From Linum tenue (lineage: Eukaryota > Streptophyta > Magnoliopsida > Malpighiales > Linaceae): 64,000 nucleotides of DNA. This document shows, piece after piece, positions 36,110-48,800 of the stretch. Under the pieces are notes generated by a model that saw only the letters and a program-made list of their open reading frames with translations, did not search any database and was not told the origin of the DNA. Positions within the stretch are counted from its first letter, which is position 1, and each line of letters starts with the position of its first letter. Position numbers and translations under genes: made by a program. Location of the stretch: assembly GCA_946122785.1 (NCBI GenBank), contig CAMGYJ010000004.1, positions 59,156,679 to 59,220,678 of the forward strand. Direction: 5' to 3'.

Positions 36110-36240
36110 CCTCCGGCTGCATGGGACCCCTCACGGACTGCACCATCAAAGGAGCAGATAACGCCACCTAACGAACTCCCCTGGCCAGCCGGTACACCCA
36201 CATTCTGCGGCAGAACCTGTGAAGAACCACCCCGTCATTT

Positions 36241-38339
36241 CAAAGTAATCTTTATGATAATTTTTGATTATTACATTAGTGATAATGAGTTAATGTATAT
36301 TTTTTTTATCAAGTCGTGCTAGTGTACTGTTGTGTATTTTTTGTCATATTTTCGTAGAAATTTGCAAACTTTTTATTGTCAAATATGAATTTGGATTTGG
36401 AAGGAAATATATGTCATCTAGAATTGGTAAGAATTGAAGATATATTAAAAAATTAAGAGAATAACGAAAAGATTATGCCTAGAAATCTCAAATATGGAAG
36501 AACACGAAAAAATAATTCTTATTGTAATAATTAAGATAATTTGGTTTATAGGCTTGTTTGAATAATAAGTGGGGCTTGTTAAGTGTTTGTACTAATACAC
36601 GTACAAATGTTAAGAAAATCCAAACATTATAAAATCTTAAATTCTACTCCACCAAATACGATCTTTGACTTTTTATGTGGATTTAATAGCATAAATTGTC
36701 ACTCTATTATCCATTTTCTCAAATCTATTCCTCTACTATTTTCACATCAAACATGCCCGCATACTATATAGTATATACGTTTTAACAAATTAAATTTACC
36801 CCATTTTGTGGCTTATCTTCTCCGTTTGCAACTCCCAATAATTAATAGACACAATCCCATCATCCATCTGTTTTGTTTTCTCTTCCTTTGACCCAACAAT
36901 AAATAAACGCAAAAACTTGTCTGTCACGAAAGAACCTTGAAGACCGACTTTTGAATTTCAAACACTCTCTAAAAGTCCACAATTATTGATCGATTCGACT
37001 CAATCATAAAAATTTGAACCCAAAATGTTTAGAATATTTGGATTTCAAATTATCAAAGGTTGTCAACCCGCTTTAGCCCGTTGGTCCAGTCAATTAAGTG
37101 GGTTGAGGGTTAAATGTCCAATCGTTTTAGTCCGCTTTTGCCCAGATTTATGAAAAAGTCATTATATAAAATCTCATATACATATGGATAATATTCTTTC
37201 TCGTCTCGACTATCTACATTTGTTTCTCTACCTGCTACTTTCCGCTATCCTGCTTCGAGCTCCTAAAAAGCACTCCAACAACATGTATTCATCACGTGAT
37301 GAAGGTCGCACTCCTATGGTGGCGGTGTGTGTGCCAGATGTGGAATTAATGAGGCACGATCAAGTGGGAATTAAGCGTGGGGGTGTTTGCGAGTGAAGGC
37401 GATATGTGATGGAAGGCGAGTTTTACCAGTAGTCTCTTTGTCTACAGAATTAACTCAACGGATTTAGCTTACAAATTCGCGGAGCGGGAGCTAGAATGGG
37501 TGCATAAGGAAAAGAGAAATGAATGCATAGTTTATTCACCCCATGCACTCAATTAGTAGTTAATAAAAGAGTTTATATTTTCGTCTTCCCCTTCGATTCT
37601 TTGTTTCCTAAGCCGACGCTAACAATCTCTTGTAGATGTACCAAATTGTCATATTTATATCACCGGCCATCTAACTAACCTCCTATGCTTTTATTTAGCC
37701 CAAGCCCGTGATTTGATGATCTATTTGTTAGTCCCCATTCAAGAACTCGTGGTGAATCTTCAGAATTAGGAAGATTTTTTTACCGCTCATCTAAATCTTC
37801 AACAACTATCTAGATCTCGTGCCGCATGTATCCTTTTCATCTTTGCTCTCCAGATCTCTAAGACCACCACAAGTATTCCTTTCTCCCACGAAGAAGCAGG
37901 TCATCGTCTTCGAGAACTTGTTTCATTTTACTTTGTTTATAGAGAGAAAAATCTCTCAAATAAGTGATATATGAAATAACATTTGTGAAGTTTGATTTTC
38001 GATGCTCTGATGTTTAGTTTGAGCTACAATTTTTGGGTTTTGGAAGTTGGTAGTTTCTGTAAAAGAATTGTGAAGCAAAAATATCATTTCTACTTTCGCT
38101 CTCGTTATAAGAAATTTGAAATGAGACAACAATTTTCTCATTTCAGTATTACAAATTGTTTAGAGTGTAGATAAAGACATGTACTTCACTACTAAATTCA
38201 TTAGCACATATAAAAAAGGTGAAATGAGCCAACTATTAAACTCTTAATGATTGTTGGATTCAATCATGTCAGAATAGAAATAGGCTTAAAATTTGACGGT
38301 ATATGAGTGATGCAGTTAAAGTAGCAATTAATTTTTTAT
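36241..38339. other. AT-rich intergenic DNA without supported genes
   Basis: 36690-36790 holds a fragment like the TIR of the MULE MITE at 20052-20546 (CATCAAACATGCCC). The 70-codon frame at 37184 has no family match that I recognise and no promoter or intron support. Nothing else seen. Confidence 0.4.
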
Positions 38340-38347
38340 AGCTATCG

Positions 38348-38972
38348 GTGTACGTGGGCACCGTGCCGTACTGCCCACGGGCTTGCACGACACGACACGG
38401 TTAGAGCCCGACACGAGCACGGACACGAAATATATGGGCCAATCCGGCACGAGCACGAATTCTTTACGGACCGTGTCGGGCCTAAACTTCATGGACACGG
38501 GCACGACACGATATGTAAATGGGCCATGGCGGGCCTAATATTTTCAAAACCTTATTGAGTATACGAAAGGACATAGCACAAAAAAAATATTAATTTGATA
38601 AAAAAATATAAAAAGAATAATAGGTTCAAATATTGCAAATATAAGTACAAAAATAATTATTTATTGTTGTTAGAAGTGATCATTAATATATATACATTCT
38701 CGGTTAATACTTTCATTCTTCGTCCAATTTTCTCCTTCTTTTTCATTCCCACTTTTATTTTCTTCCTTTTCATTAAACACAAATATGAGCATGACACGAG
38801 CACGAGTAGGCACGGCAAGATTCAAACCGTTTTCGGGACCCGGCCTAGCAAAAGTAATAAATGGGCTTTTAGGCACGGCACGAAAACTGACGGGTTGTGC
38901 CAAGCACGACACGAAATAAATGGGTCTGAAGCGTGCCTGTGCCGACCCAAGCACGACCCAACTACCATGTAC
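38348..38972. mobile_element. hAT-like element rich in GGCACGACACG
   Basis: About 625 bp. Flanking 8-mers AGCTATCG (38340-38347) and AGCTATAG (38973-38980) match at seven positions. Subterminal regions at both ends repeat CACGACACG and GGCACGG. Terminal repeats are weak (GTGTACGTGG against GTACATGG inverted), so the exact ends may be off by a few bases. The interior is AT-rich and noncoding. Confidence 0.65.
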
Positions 38973-38980
38973 AGCTATAG

Positions 38981-39479
38981 GCATGAAAACATCTCAGATT
39001 ATTACTTTTTTGGGTGCATTCAATGCACTTGCCTCATAATCGTCGTTCCGATAAGACGATTCACGTTAAAATGACGTCAAGCGTCACTCATGATATTATG
39101 GACAAGAAAATGCATTAATTTTCACAAAAATCATTTAAGATTTATCTTGATTTGAATGATTTAGTGTTAAGGAGTTTAGGGTTTGCAATTGGGGGTTTAG
39201 GATTAGGGTTCGAAATTGAAGGTTTAGGGCTTGGGATAATGCATCGATTTGTTGTGATCTTATGTTATATCATCATATTAAACGAATGCTACAACTAAAA
39301 TTCAAAATCTTATGACTACTTTTAGAGTTGGGTGCATTGTATGCATTCATTTTTGTGATGTCTTATATTAAAATATGCTAATATTTGTTCTGTTTGGAAG
39401 CAGTTCTACTCAGTAAGCTTGGTCAATAACCATGCATAACTATGCATTTACCATTTATGAAAGGTCTCTATCTATTCCC
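38981..39479. other. Intergenic, nothing recognised
   Basis: Contains a run of degenerate GGGTTTAGGGTT words near 39178-39235, too irregular to be a telomeric array. Confidence 0.4.
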
Positions 39480-40900
39480 ATTTAATTTGAACGAGCTATT
39501 TCTTTTTCATTTTAAATCATTCTTTTTTCATAAAAATCATATGAATTGTGCTCTTCAAAATGACATCTAATTTGATATACTTTGGAACAAAAAATTGAGA
39601 CTTTTATTACCAGTCCATACCATGTGGTATTGCTTGGTATGTACAGAAGAGTATACCATGTGGTATGAAAGTGTACCAAGGTGGATGAATATACCATAGT
39701 GTAGAATGATTGTATACTTGATAGTAGAAATATATTAATTGTTATTTATCACATCTTCATGGCCTACCACCAGTTACCACCCCTATACCATATTGGTACA
39801 ATGTGGTATATTTGGTCCTGAAAAAATTTTCCCAAAAAAAACATAGATTTAATAGATCACGACGACCTCGTTCCTTTTGGGCAAATTTTTTTCAAAATTC
39901 GAGTTAAAGCAAAGGTGGTACCGGGGGGAAATGAGTGGTACAAGTGGTATGAAATTTTTTCTCAAAATATATGGAAAATGAATCTCATTATATAGTTACA
40001 ATGAACTCGTTCCATCTGTGCAAATTTTTTTGAAATCCAAGTTATAACTAGGGGTGTTCAAATGGTTGCCATGATAATTACCAGCCCAAAATCTATTGAC
40101 CATGGAATACTATATCATAACCAAACCAATCAAACTAAAGTTTAATAAGTTTGGTTAATTCGTTAACCAGAATAGCCAATATAACATCACATTATCATTA
40201 AGTGAGAAATTTTTTGGTCAATGCATCAATTCGTAATTTATATAAATGAATAACACATAATTATAGTTAACCCTTATTCCCTCAACATAAATACATGTAA
40301 CTAATACAATTTTCTTATAGTCAATAGAAGTATTCAGCAAATAAAGATATATGTCAATGGTATGAGTTAATGAATTGTTGTATTAGTAATGAATTGTCTC
40401 TTGGCTATTATTATAGGCCGAAAATACCTTTCTTTTAAGTTTCAACCAACATAATATCATGTTTTAATCTAAATTAGGCGTTTATATGTAGTAGTCTACA
40501 CTCTACAAATACAAATATTTAGTATATGAAAAATATTGAGTTTATTTTTTATGAGGTTAAAAGAGACGAACATTTGACTCTTGAGTCGTTGTGAAAAGTA
40601 TTAATTATGTGTATATAATACATATTAGATATATGATAAATTAAATAACTAGTTAATTTGGTTTGATTAGTTAGGAGTGCCTGAAACCAACCAAACCACC
40701 TTAACCAAACATGCTAAATTTTTTTAACTAATCCAAACCAATTATCCAATTTAACCAAACCAAATTATCCAAATACTACCACTTAAAATGGTTACCACGG
40801 TAACCTCTCCATTTGAACAACCCTTATTTATAGCGAAAAATAAAAAAATTCGACTAAGAAAAATAGATTTAAAAAAACAAATAATTAATTTTCATCTTTT
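39480..40900. mobile_element. MULE-like TGGTAT-rich element, interrupted by a hAT MITE
   Basis: Shares TGTGCTCTTCAAAATGACATC, ACCATNTGGTAT palindromes and GAACGAGTTCCATCTGTGCAAA with the element at 44245-45236, in the inverse order. The homology resumes after the hAT at 40049-40826 (GTTATAAC then CGAAAAATA), so the hAT landed inside it. End points are approximate. Confidence 0.55.
40049..40826. mobile_element. hAT-type MITE nested in the TGGTAT element
   Basis: 778 bp with ends TAGGGGTGTTCAAATGG and, inverted, TAAGGGTTGTTCAAATGG. Flanking 8-mers GTTATAAC and TTTATAGC match at six of eight positions. AT-rich interior with ACCAAACCA words, no coding. Confidence 0.75.
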
Positions 40901-41034
40901 AAAACTAGCCCACTAAAATCTAAAGATCCAAATTTGTTTATAGAAGTGTGTACAACCAAGAGTAATCATGAGAACGTTGTATTTGTCCTTGCTAGTTATT
41001 ACGATTTACAAACCTTTATTGTTTATAATGACAA

Positions 41035-41061
41035 CTAGATCCGGGCCCACCCGTTGGGTGG
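41035..41061 (-). mobile_element. Helitron 3' terminus (minus orientation)
   Basis: On the minus strand a perfect 6-bp hairpin CCACCC-AAC-GGGTGG (41061-41047) is followed by GCCCGGAT and CTAG (41038-41035), then T. The matching 5' end was not located. Confidence 0.7.
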
Positions 41062-42049
41062 CTATATATATTTTTAGTTTTATAATAAATTCGTCATTGG
41101 ACGGATAAATTACTTAAATGGTATAAACAACAATAGTAATTGTTCATGAAAATAAAAATATATTGTAGATTTCCCCCCCTTAAATTCTAGCCAATTCTCT
41201 AGTGTAAGGAGGAAAGTAAATAACCAAACTCATGCCAGAGAACCATCTCACAATGAAATAAAAACATATAAAAAAACCAAACATTAATGAAAATATCTAC
41301 AATCAATATCCGCTTCCTTCTTGTTAACAATGTGGTCATTTTCATTATTAGATCCACTACCTCCAATATTAGTAGACCGACTTTCTGCTTCTCCCACATC
41401 TCAATAAAATCGAAGCTTTAATGATATGGCAAATATGACACTTCAAGTTGAATATATTTCATCCAAGTCGTGATATTATTAATGATTTGTTGTTTATTCT
41501 ATCTGAAATCACTAATTTCCAATATGGATAGTATCTTCCTCTTCTAAAAAACCGTTATTATTACTATGACTTATGTTTTAATGGGTATGGTGATTTTCCT
41601 AAAGTGAATTGTGAAATTAAGAAGAATGGACCTCTATAGATAGATTGTTACCTAGTTGACATCGTCTGATTTTGTTGTACGATTCCCACAAAAGTACTTG
41701 AGAGAGTTTTCTTCAACTTTTGGTCGATAGGTCGCATTAAGCATAGCACCACCAGTTCCTAACTTTGACAACTTAATTACATTGGAAGGAATACGAATTA
41801 TCCTACTTATTAGAGAGAGATAACATTTTAATATTAATGAGTCGTTAGATTGAAACTGGAGTTTCATCATTTCAATTCGTTTACACTCTTAAAGGATGTG
41901 ATGCACCTCCATCACTTTTATCACGAAAACAATACTTGTGAAACCAAAATTTGGTTTTCTAAAACTCCGAAATTTGTAGTTTCATTAAGAGACAAATCTG
42001 TAAGAAAATATGTTTCTTTATCATCGTGTTCAGAGAAAAATATCAATGT
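41062..42049. other. AT-rich intergenic DNA
   Basis: Probably part of the non-autonomous Helitron ending at 41035. Frames of 66-73 codons here have no recognisable family. Confidence 0.35.
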
Positions 42050-43135
42050 AACAACCAAAATGAGAAAATGATCACCAATATTTGTGAGAATTGCATATAT
42101 TGTCCTGCCCACGGAGAACCTTCACAACAAACCTCATGTACCCAAATTGTATATCAGGCCCGAATTAAAATTTTCAACAAAGCATGAAAATATATAGATG
42201 CAAGTTTAAAATTTTCAACAAAGCATGTAAATATATAGATGCAAGTTTAAAGAATCATATAATCATAAAGCTTTAGTTGGATCTCTGTACAATTTGTTCT
42301 AATAAAATTACATGTTTCCCTCTTACTAACTTTGTCAATAGCTAATCAATTCTCTTCAATTTTAATGTAATGGCTAAAATGAGAAAACGGTCACCAATAT
42401 TTGTGAGAATAATATATATTGTCCTGCCCTATAGGGGAACCTTCACAACTAACCCATGTATCCAATTGTATATTAGTAGTGATGACAATATCTTACATGA
42501 ACCTCGCGACCCGACCTATCCCAACCTGTTTGTGGCGGATATCATCCGACCTCTAGTAGCTTGTTGCGAGGCATGGGTATTGCTTACGACCTGTCCCTTC
42601 CCGTCCCCTTTTTTACCCGTTCTATCTTGATTTGCATCAATATCTACATGTATTTATAATCTTCTGACCATTCTAAAATCATGTTTACATCCCAATGAAA
42701 TTTTCTATACTATCTTTCAACTATTGAGACTCAATTATTCCTTCTACTACGTTTCTCATTCATTTATGAATTATTTTTCTATGTGTTCTTGTCAAAGAAT
42801 TAAAACATTGACGTTCCTTTTTCAGATAACATATAAGAGTGGGTCGACCTGCCCTACCCCCACACCCGAGCGAGTATTATCCGACCTGACCAACGCTTAG
42901 TACGGAGTGGGTATGGGTATTAAGTTACCCATCCCGTCCCGCCTCATTGATATTACTATATAGTAGGCCCCAACTAAAATTTTAAACAATTCATGCAATT
43001 TTAAAATGCAAGTTTAAAGAATCATGTCTCGTTATGCTTTATTTTAATCTCTTTAGAATTTTTTCTTATAGAAAGAAATGTTTCGATCTTACTAATTTTG
43101 TCAATAGCTGATAAATTATCTTCAAGTTTAACTTA
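42050..43135. repeat. Tandem duplication of a roughly 320-bp segment, second copy split by a hAT element
   Basis: Block A (AATGAGAAAA ... TATTGTCCTGCCC) occurs at 42058-42155 and 42378-42472. Block B (ATTAAAATTTTCAAC ... CTTACTAACTTTGTCAATAG) occurs at 42170-42360 and 42970-43130. The order is A1-B1-A2-[hAT]-B2, so the duplication came first. Inside B1 a 40-bp stretch (AAAATTTTCAACAAAGCATG) is itself doubled. Confidence 0.8.
42477..42958. mobile_element. Decayed hAT-type MITE splitting the duplication
   Basis: 482 bp between near-identical 8-mers TATATTAG (42469-42476) and TATAGTAG (42959-42966). Ends TAGTGATGACAATAT and, inverted, TAGTAATATCAATGAG. The CCCGACCTGCCC-type subterminal words are hAT-like. 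Confidence 0.7.
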
Positions 43136-44244
43136 CGTGAATCGATTTTTGTAAATTTAATTTGAAAAACAATAATTCTTTAATGTCGAAAGTCAAAATA
43201 ATTGAAGTGATTATAAACCGATAAGAGTTATTATTTATGGTCATATCATTAGTAAACTTGTTTTGTAGTTCAAATAGAGATTGGTCAGAGTGAATTGTAA
43301 TTGATTTTGTAATATTCTACTATTAAAAAGTCGTGGTCTTTTGCGTGCAACTTTGATATAGGTTTAAGAGACCTTGATAGAGTATATACTCATTTATCAA
43401 TCAAAATACTTAACACTCGATCAATGATTTTTAATAATATACATAAGCGACCTATATTGTTAAATCAATACATTTTAATCAGTGATTATTGACTATTTGT
43501 TGAATCTATTAAAGGCCTATGTTGAAAATTTCAAGGATAAATCACACCCGATAATGACCGAATAATGAACAATTTGTTTACTCAACCACACAAAAATTTG
43601 AACAAATAACAATTTGATCTACGATTTTCAAACAGTCTAGTCTATTTTCCCGGCCCTACTTTCTGAAACCGAAAAACAGCAAAGCAGCTGCGTTTGTGAT
43701 CTCTAAGGCCCATATGAATTACCCATATATTATTTAATGTCTTCTGTGATCTCTAAGGCCCAAATGAATTAAAATAAAATTGACATATGGAACCCTCGGT
43801 TGCAAATTAAAGCTTTTATGCTTATTATGGCCCATTACCTAAAATAATTAAAGTAAGAAATTGACCTAATGGCCCCTCCGTGCTATGCGTTTATAATGAC
43901 AATTACTTGTTTGGTCCTAATTACGAATTAAATATTTTTTATTAATGAATTTACGAATTAAATTTTCCAATTTCCAAACGAGACAAAAAAGAATCCGTTT
44001 ATTACCTGTACCTAAATCACGCAATTAATTAATTAAAAAAAATTCCCCCGCCCTCTCTCTCTCTCTTCTTTTTCCATTTTGCCTTCCTTCCCTGCCTGCA
44101 TCGTTGTTTGTCCTAAGCTCAGCTCCCAGCAAACCCAGCTACAGCAACCCAGCAACCGCAGCCCCCAATATTCAAATCCCTAATTTCTCCCTAATTGTCT
44201 TCCAATTCGTGAATTCAAAGCAATCTGTCGGCTCAAGATAGGGT
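43136..44244. other. Intergenic; 5'-leader-like DNA before the IRX14-side MULE
   Basis: TGTGATCTCTAAGGCCCA is repeated at 43695 and 43745. 44045-44240 is CT-rich then CAGC-rich, resembling a plant 5' UTR; it may be the original upstream leader of the GT43 gene, now separated by the element at 44245-45236. Confidence 0.35.
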
Positions 44245-45236
44245 GCATAACCATGAGTTATGCACCCATCAATAACCAAATCTGGACCCTTCATTTAGAA
44301 AATCCAGATCTAAGGATGGAGAATTAAAGACTATTTTTATTTTCACTAGCTTTCTTAATTGACTCATATCTTTTTCGTTTTAACTCGGATTTTAATTTTT
44401 TTTGCACAGATGGAACGAGTTCACCGTGCTCTACAAAATGAGATCAATTTTCAATATTTTTTTAGGAAAAAAAATTCTGGCCTCTCGGTACCAACTGCAT
44501 ACCATATGGTATCTTCTTCGTTTTTAATTCGTTTTTGAAAACGTTTGCACAGCAGGGATGAGTTCATCATGATCTACTGGATCTACAAATTTCTTGGTGA
44601 ACAAATTACAGGACCAAAAAATACCACACAATACTATACAATACCACCCTGGTACGGGGTGGTATTGTATGATATCTTCTTCGTTTTTAATTCGTTTTTG
44701 AAAACGTTTGCACAGAAGGGACGAGTTCATCATGATCTATTGGATCTACAAATTTCTGGGTGAACAAATTACAGGACCAAAAAATAGCACACAATACCAT
44801 ACAATACTACCCTGGTACGGGGTGGTATTGTGTGGTATACAATGTTAAAAGTCGTAAATTACAATTAATATACTTCTACTATCATGTATTCAACCATCCT
44901 ACAGTATTGGTTTGTTCATACCACCATGGTACGTTTTTCAAAACATAGGTATGCTTTTATTTCAATACCAGTCAATACCATATGGTATAGGCTGGTAAAA
45001 AATGGCTCAATTTTTTTTGTTCGAAAAATATATTAAAGTGGATATCATTTTGAAGAGCACAATTAATCTAATCTAACTGTGCAAAAAAAATTAAATTTCG
45101 ACTTAAAATGAGCGAGAAATCGTCCGTAAAAGATTAAAGAGGGAAAAATTAAAGACTTTCAATGAGAGAGAGGATGCTGATGTCATGCTGATGTGGACGG
45201 GTTACTCATGGTTACTCACCATAAGGTTACTCACCT
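44245..45236. mobile_element. MULE-like TGGTAT-rich element upstream of IRX14
   Basis: About 1 kb. The left end contains the palindrome GGGTGCATAACC ... GGTTATGCACCC-like hairpin near 44246-44272; the right end has three GGTTACTCA units. Left and inverted right ends share GTNNATAACCATGAGTTA-like sequence. No TSD could be confirmed. It belongs to the family at 39480-40900 and ends about 225 bp before the GT43 start codon. Confidence 0.5.
44511..44836. repeat. 163-bp tandem duplication inside the MULE-like element
   Basis: Two adjacent near-identical units starting ATCTTCTTCGTTTTTAATTC at 44511 and 44674, each ending in the ACCACCCTGGTACGGGGTGG palindrome. Confidence 0.9.
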
Positions 45237-45461
45237 GATCCATTCCCCAATCTGTCTCCTTCCTAACTACTTTTTTTCCTTCTTAATCTTCATCTTCATA
45301 CCAACCGCTGCTTTTTTTTTCTTACTTCAATCGAACTCAACAAATACCCTTCTCCCTCTTCTTCCCCTTTCCATCTCTCTATCTCTGATAGCTCTGATTT
45401 CACTCTCTCTCTATCTCGGAATTTGGACTGAGTTAGGGGGAGAGAGGGACGGAGGAAGGGA

Positions 45462-48283
45462 ATGATGAAGCTCTCGGCCCTTCAGCAGAGCTACCTAAAC
45501 CGCCGGCCGGGGAGTTTCAGGGGAGCGGCTCCATTAGATTCGTCGGCTGACGGCGCTAACAAGTCGCCGGCGGCGGTGTTCTGGCTCGTTCTCCATGGAC
45601 TCTGCTGCCTCATCAGTCTCGTCCTAGGGTTCCGCTTCTCGCGGCTGGTCTTCTTCTTCATCTTCTCCACTTCCATCACTACCAACACGAATCACTTCAT
45701 GGCGCCTTTCCGCCAGCTGACCACCACCACCACTGCCGCCGACGTGGCGTCGGATTTGCCATCAAATCCGGTTGGAGACGCGGCGCTTAACGGGACCAGA
45801 GTTGTGGTCGGCCGTCACGGGATCCGGATCCGCCCGTGGCCGCACCCGGACCCGATCGAGGTCATGAAGGCGCACCAGATAATTGAGAGAGTGCAGAGGG
45901 AGCAGCGGAATCAGTTCGTTGTGAAGAACCCGAGGACCGTCATCGCCGTCACTCCGACCTACGTGCGGACCTTCCAGACTCTGCATTTGACCGGCGTCGT
46001 TCACTCGCTGATGCTCGTCCCTTACGACGTTGTGTGGATCGTCGTGGAGGCTGGCGGAGTCACTAACGAGACCGCTGCGATCATTTCGAAATCCGGTGTC
46101 AAAACCATCCACATTGGGGTGGATGAGAAAATGCCCAACACGTGGGAAGGACGCCATAAATTGGAGGCCAAAATGCGGCTTCGAGCTTTGAGGTAAGAAT
46201 CTTTGTTCTTGGCTTGCTTCCCCTGTTATTGTAGAGCTCTGAAACTTCAAAGTAAAACGAGAGTCAATTCAAGTCAAGCATCGTTCTGATCGGAAAACTG
46301 AGTGACCGGTTCTTGTCTAATGGTGGAGCAGGGTTGTGAGGGAGAAAAGACTGGACGGGATTGTGATGTTTGCAGACGATAGTAATGTGCACAGTATGGA
46401 GCTGTTCGATGAGATTCAGAGTACGAAATGGTTTGGTGCGGTTTCGATTGGTATTCTTGCTCATTCAGGAGGTGCCGAGGAGTTATCATCATTTGCTGCG
46501 GTTGAGAAGGAAGTAGAAGAGAAAGAGAAGAAGCAGGCAATCCCTGTTCAAGGTCCTGCCTGTAATGCATCTAGCAAGCTGGCTGGATGGCATACCTTTG
46601 ATCCACAACCGTATGAAGGGAACAGCGCAATTTTTATAGACGATAGAGCAACTGTGCTGCCTATGAAGCTGGAGTGGGCTGGGTTTGTGTTGAATTCGAG
46701 GTTGCTATGGAAGGATGTTGAAGATAAGCCTCACTGGTCCAGGGATTTAGATTCAGTGGTTGATGATGATATAGAGTCTCCTTTATCTCTGTTGAAGGAT
46801 CCTTCTATGGTGGAACCACTTGGCAGCTGTGGCAAACAAGTTTTACTATGGTGGCTTCGAGTCGAAGCTCGTGCAGACAGCAAGTTCCCTGCTGGGTAAG
46901 TTTTGCTTTCCCTCATTTCCCCTCATTTGTGTACAGGTGATATGGTGATTTTGCCGTTTAAATTTTGCATGAAAGTTCTTGGTCCTTCAGGTCATTTAGT
47001 TAGGTTCTTTTAGGAGTGAATTCATGCAGTTGTTTGGGCAAGCAACTGTATGTTCCCAGATTTTTACTTCCCGTTTGAGTATTCCTAGAGCAATTTAAAT
47101 AGTCTTCTGTTGAAAATAATGCAAAGACAGTCAAGAAACTCTTCAAAAAGTTTCAAGGCATTTACTCTTGCCGAATTGGTAGTTAATTCCACTTTCTAGA
47201 CTTGTAGTCAATAGCAAAACACGTGAATTTCATGGTTAATCAACTGCTTCTCGTATCAGGGATCGATTAATTTGGCAACAGTAGTCTAGAAAGTTACTTG
47301 GCATATTAGATTGACTTGATTATTTGTATCCGGATTCAGCATCCGCGTGACACTTGTTGACAGTGGCAAACAAACATAGGAAGCGAACATGTCGATACTT
47401 GTAGGCATATCCTTGTTAAGTTGTTATCGAATGAGATGATAATAATTCACTTTCCTTGATTCCTTTCATGCACACATGCTCTTGCTAATTACTTGCCTGC
47501 CCTGGAGATTCCTAATTAGTAGCAGGTAGATTGCTGCAGTGGTGCATAGACTGTTTGTTGAGACATGTTTCCATGGCTTATCAAGACTAATTTATGCCTG
47601 AATAATCGGATTTTATTCCCCCGGGGCTCTGAAGTATAGATACTCTGGGGTGTTTATTGTGCTCTTGTAGAAATAGGCTCTGAAATTTGGTCATAGCCGT
47701 TTGTCAGTGGTCGTGCTTTGCTTAATTGACCAGTTACGGCGCTGCATGCCCTTACTCTTCGGCTCTTCGTAGACCAAGTCCTTTCTGGTTGAACATGCTT
47801 TATGCCAATTATGCGGTATTAATATTCATTACACTGGAAAACAACCCCTGTGAATGACTTGCGCATCTAGACCTCAAAACCGACTCGGTTATCATTGTTG
47901 GTATGATCGCACCCCTCGGTTATCATTGTTGGAAGAAGTCGTAACATGTGCTTGTTTTTTAGGTGAATTTGTAGTTTCTCAACAGGTTCTTTTATTTATT
48001 TCTTTTCCCTTTGAGTTCATCTATTCTTGGTGCGTGCTGTTTATACAGGTGGATAATCGACCCACCACTGGAAATCACCGTGCCATCAAAACGAACACCA
48101 TGGCCAGACGCTCCGCTGGAATTCCCATCCGACAACAACGAAAAGACAGCAAACAACATGGAAGAGGCACACCCAGTTGTGAAGCACACTAAGACGCGAT
48201 CATCAAGATCTAAGCACAGAAGTAAGAGGAAGCATGAACCCAAAACTGTGGTGGACACAAAGCAGCAGTCTGAACAAAACTAA
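45462..48283 (+). CDS. IRX14: IRX14-type glycosyltransferase family 43 (xylan backbone synthesis)
   Basis: A Golgi type II membrane protein of about 509 residues needed, with IRX9 and IRX10 types, for elongating the beta-1,4-xylan backbone of secondary walls. Exons are 45462-46192, 46332-46895 and 48049-48283; GT-AG introns of 139 and 1153 bp split Arg and Gly codons. The N-terminus MKLSALQQSYLNRR matches the IRX14 group; a single membrane anchor spans residues 37-68. GT43 motifs include RIRPWPHPDPIEVMKAHQII, VIAVTPTYVRTFQ, PNTWEGR, the DxD-like FADDSN near residue 257-262, and SMVEPLGSCGKQVLLWWLR. WIIDPPLEI begins exon 3, followed by the usual basic Lys/Ser-rich tail. MetMet at the start leaves 45465 as an alternative. 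In Arabidopsis the IRX14 clade is often considered noncatalytic; whether this copy is active is not visible here. Confidence 0.95.
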
Positions 48284-48800
48284 ATATAGAGAAAACAACC
48301 TTCCTGGGCAAGAAACAGGTGAGATAACCGTATACTTACTGCTTTGAACCTTCAAATTTCCAGCCTCTCTATACGCGATACATGATGAAGCAGGGTGGAC
48401 TGGGGAAGGAGGGGAACACCCTCGTGATGATCATACTGGAAGAGAAGGTAAAATCCACCTTTTACAGCTTGGCAAGATTGAAATGTAACTTGGCCACTCC
48501 TTTTTACCTTACTTTTTTTTTTACCGTTGTATTCCATATTTGTTTTTCTTTTTCGAGCAAAGGGGGTGGTCATTTAGTACGTGTTGATTAATCTTTGTTG
48601 CCCATCCAAGTAGCGATATTGTTGTAGGAGAAGGATTGGGATGGGAGAGACAGAAAAGAGGGGGAAAGCGAGTTGTATTTGTATGGTATAATGGAGGGAG
48701 GTGAGGTTAGTCCCAAATTTTATACATGAAATGAAATTCATCAACATGCCTATTTCTTTTTTCATTTTTTTTTTCAAGGGCCAGGGTGTTATATACAATA
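48284..48800. other. IRX14 3' UTR and flank
   Basis: No coding signal. Likely 3' UTR up to about 48600, then an A/T-rich flank up to the Helitron end. Confidence 0.45.

Larger units (their letters stand above)
34731..36240 (-). mobile_element. 5'-truncated LINE (RNase H end), split by a hAT element
   Basis: A T-run at 34731-34739 marks the poly(A) tail on the minus strand. Minus-strand coding: ICSFDGAVREGSHAAGG (36170-36118) continues after the hAT insertion as MVLRDAAGMVLAVHG (35171 down) to LELDHM near 34775. It is the same RNase H family as the LINE at 12-20 kb (shared CSFDGAVR, PMLVEL, GDAKxVIDK, KALSL). The reverse transcriptase is missing, as expected for 5' truncation on insertion. 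Confidence 0.85.

Noticed and set aside
37184..37396. 70-codon frame starting MDNILSRLDY
   Set aside because: No recognisable domain or conserved structure; isolated in AT-rich DNA.
39178..39240. GGGTTTAGGGTT-like words suggesting an interstitial telomere repeat
   Set aside because: The words are irregular and mutated, fewer than a few in register; ordinary plant AT/GGG sequence.
44246..44272. Palindrome resembling a terminator or riboswitch hairpin
   Set aside because: In a plant nuclear genome and at the edge of a repeat family; better explained as a transposon end.
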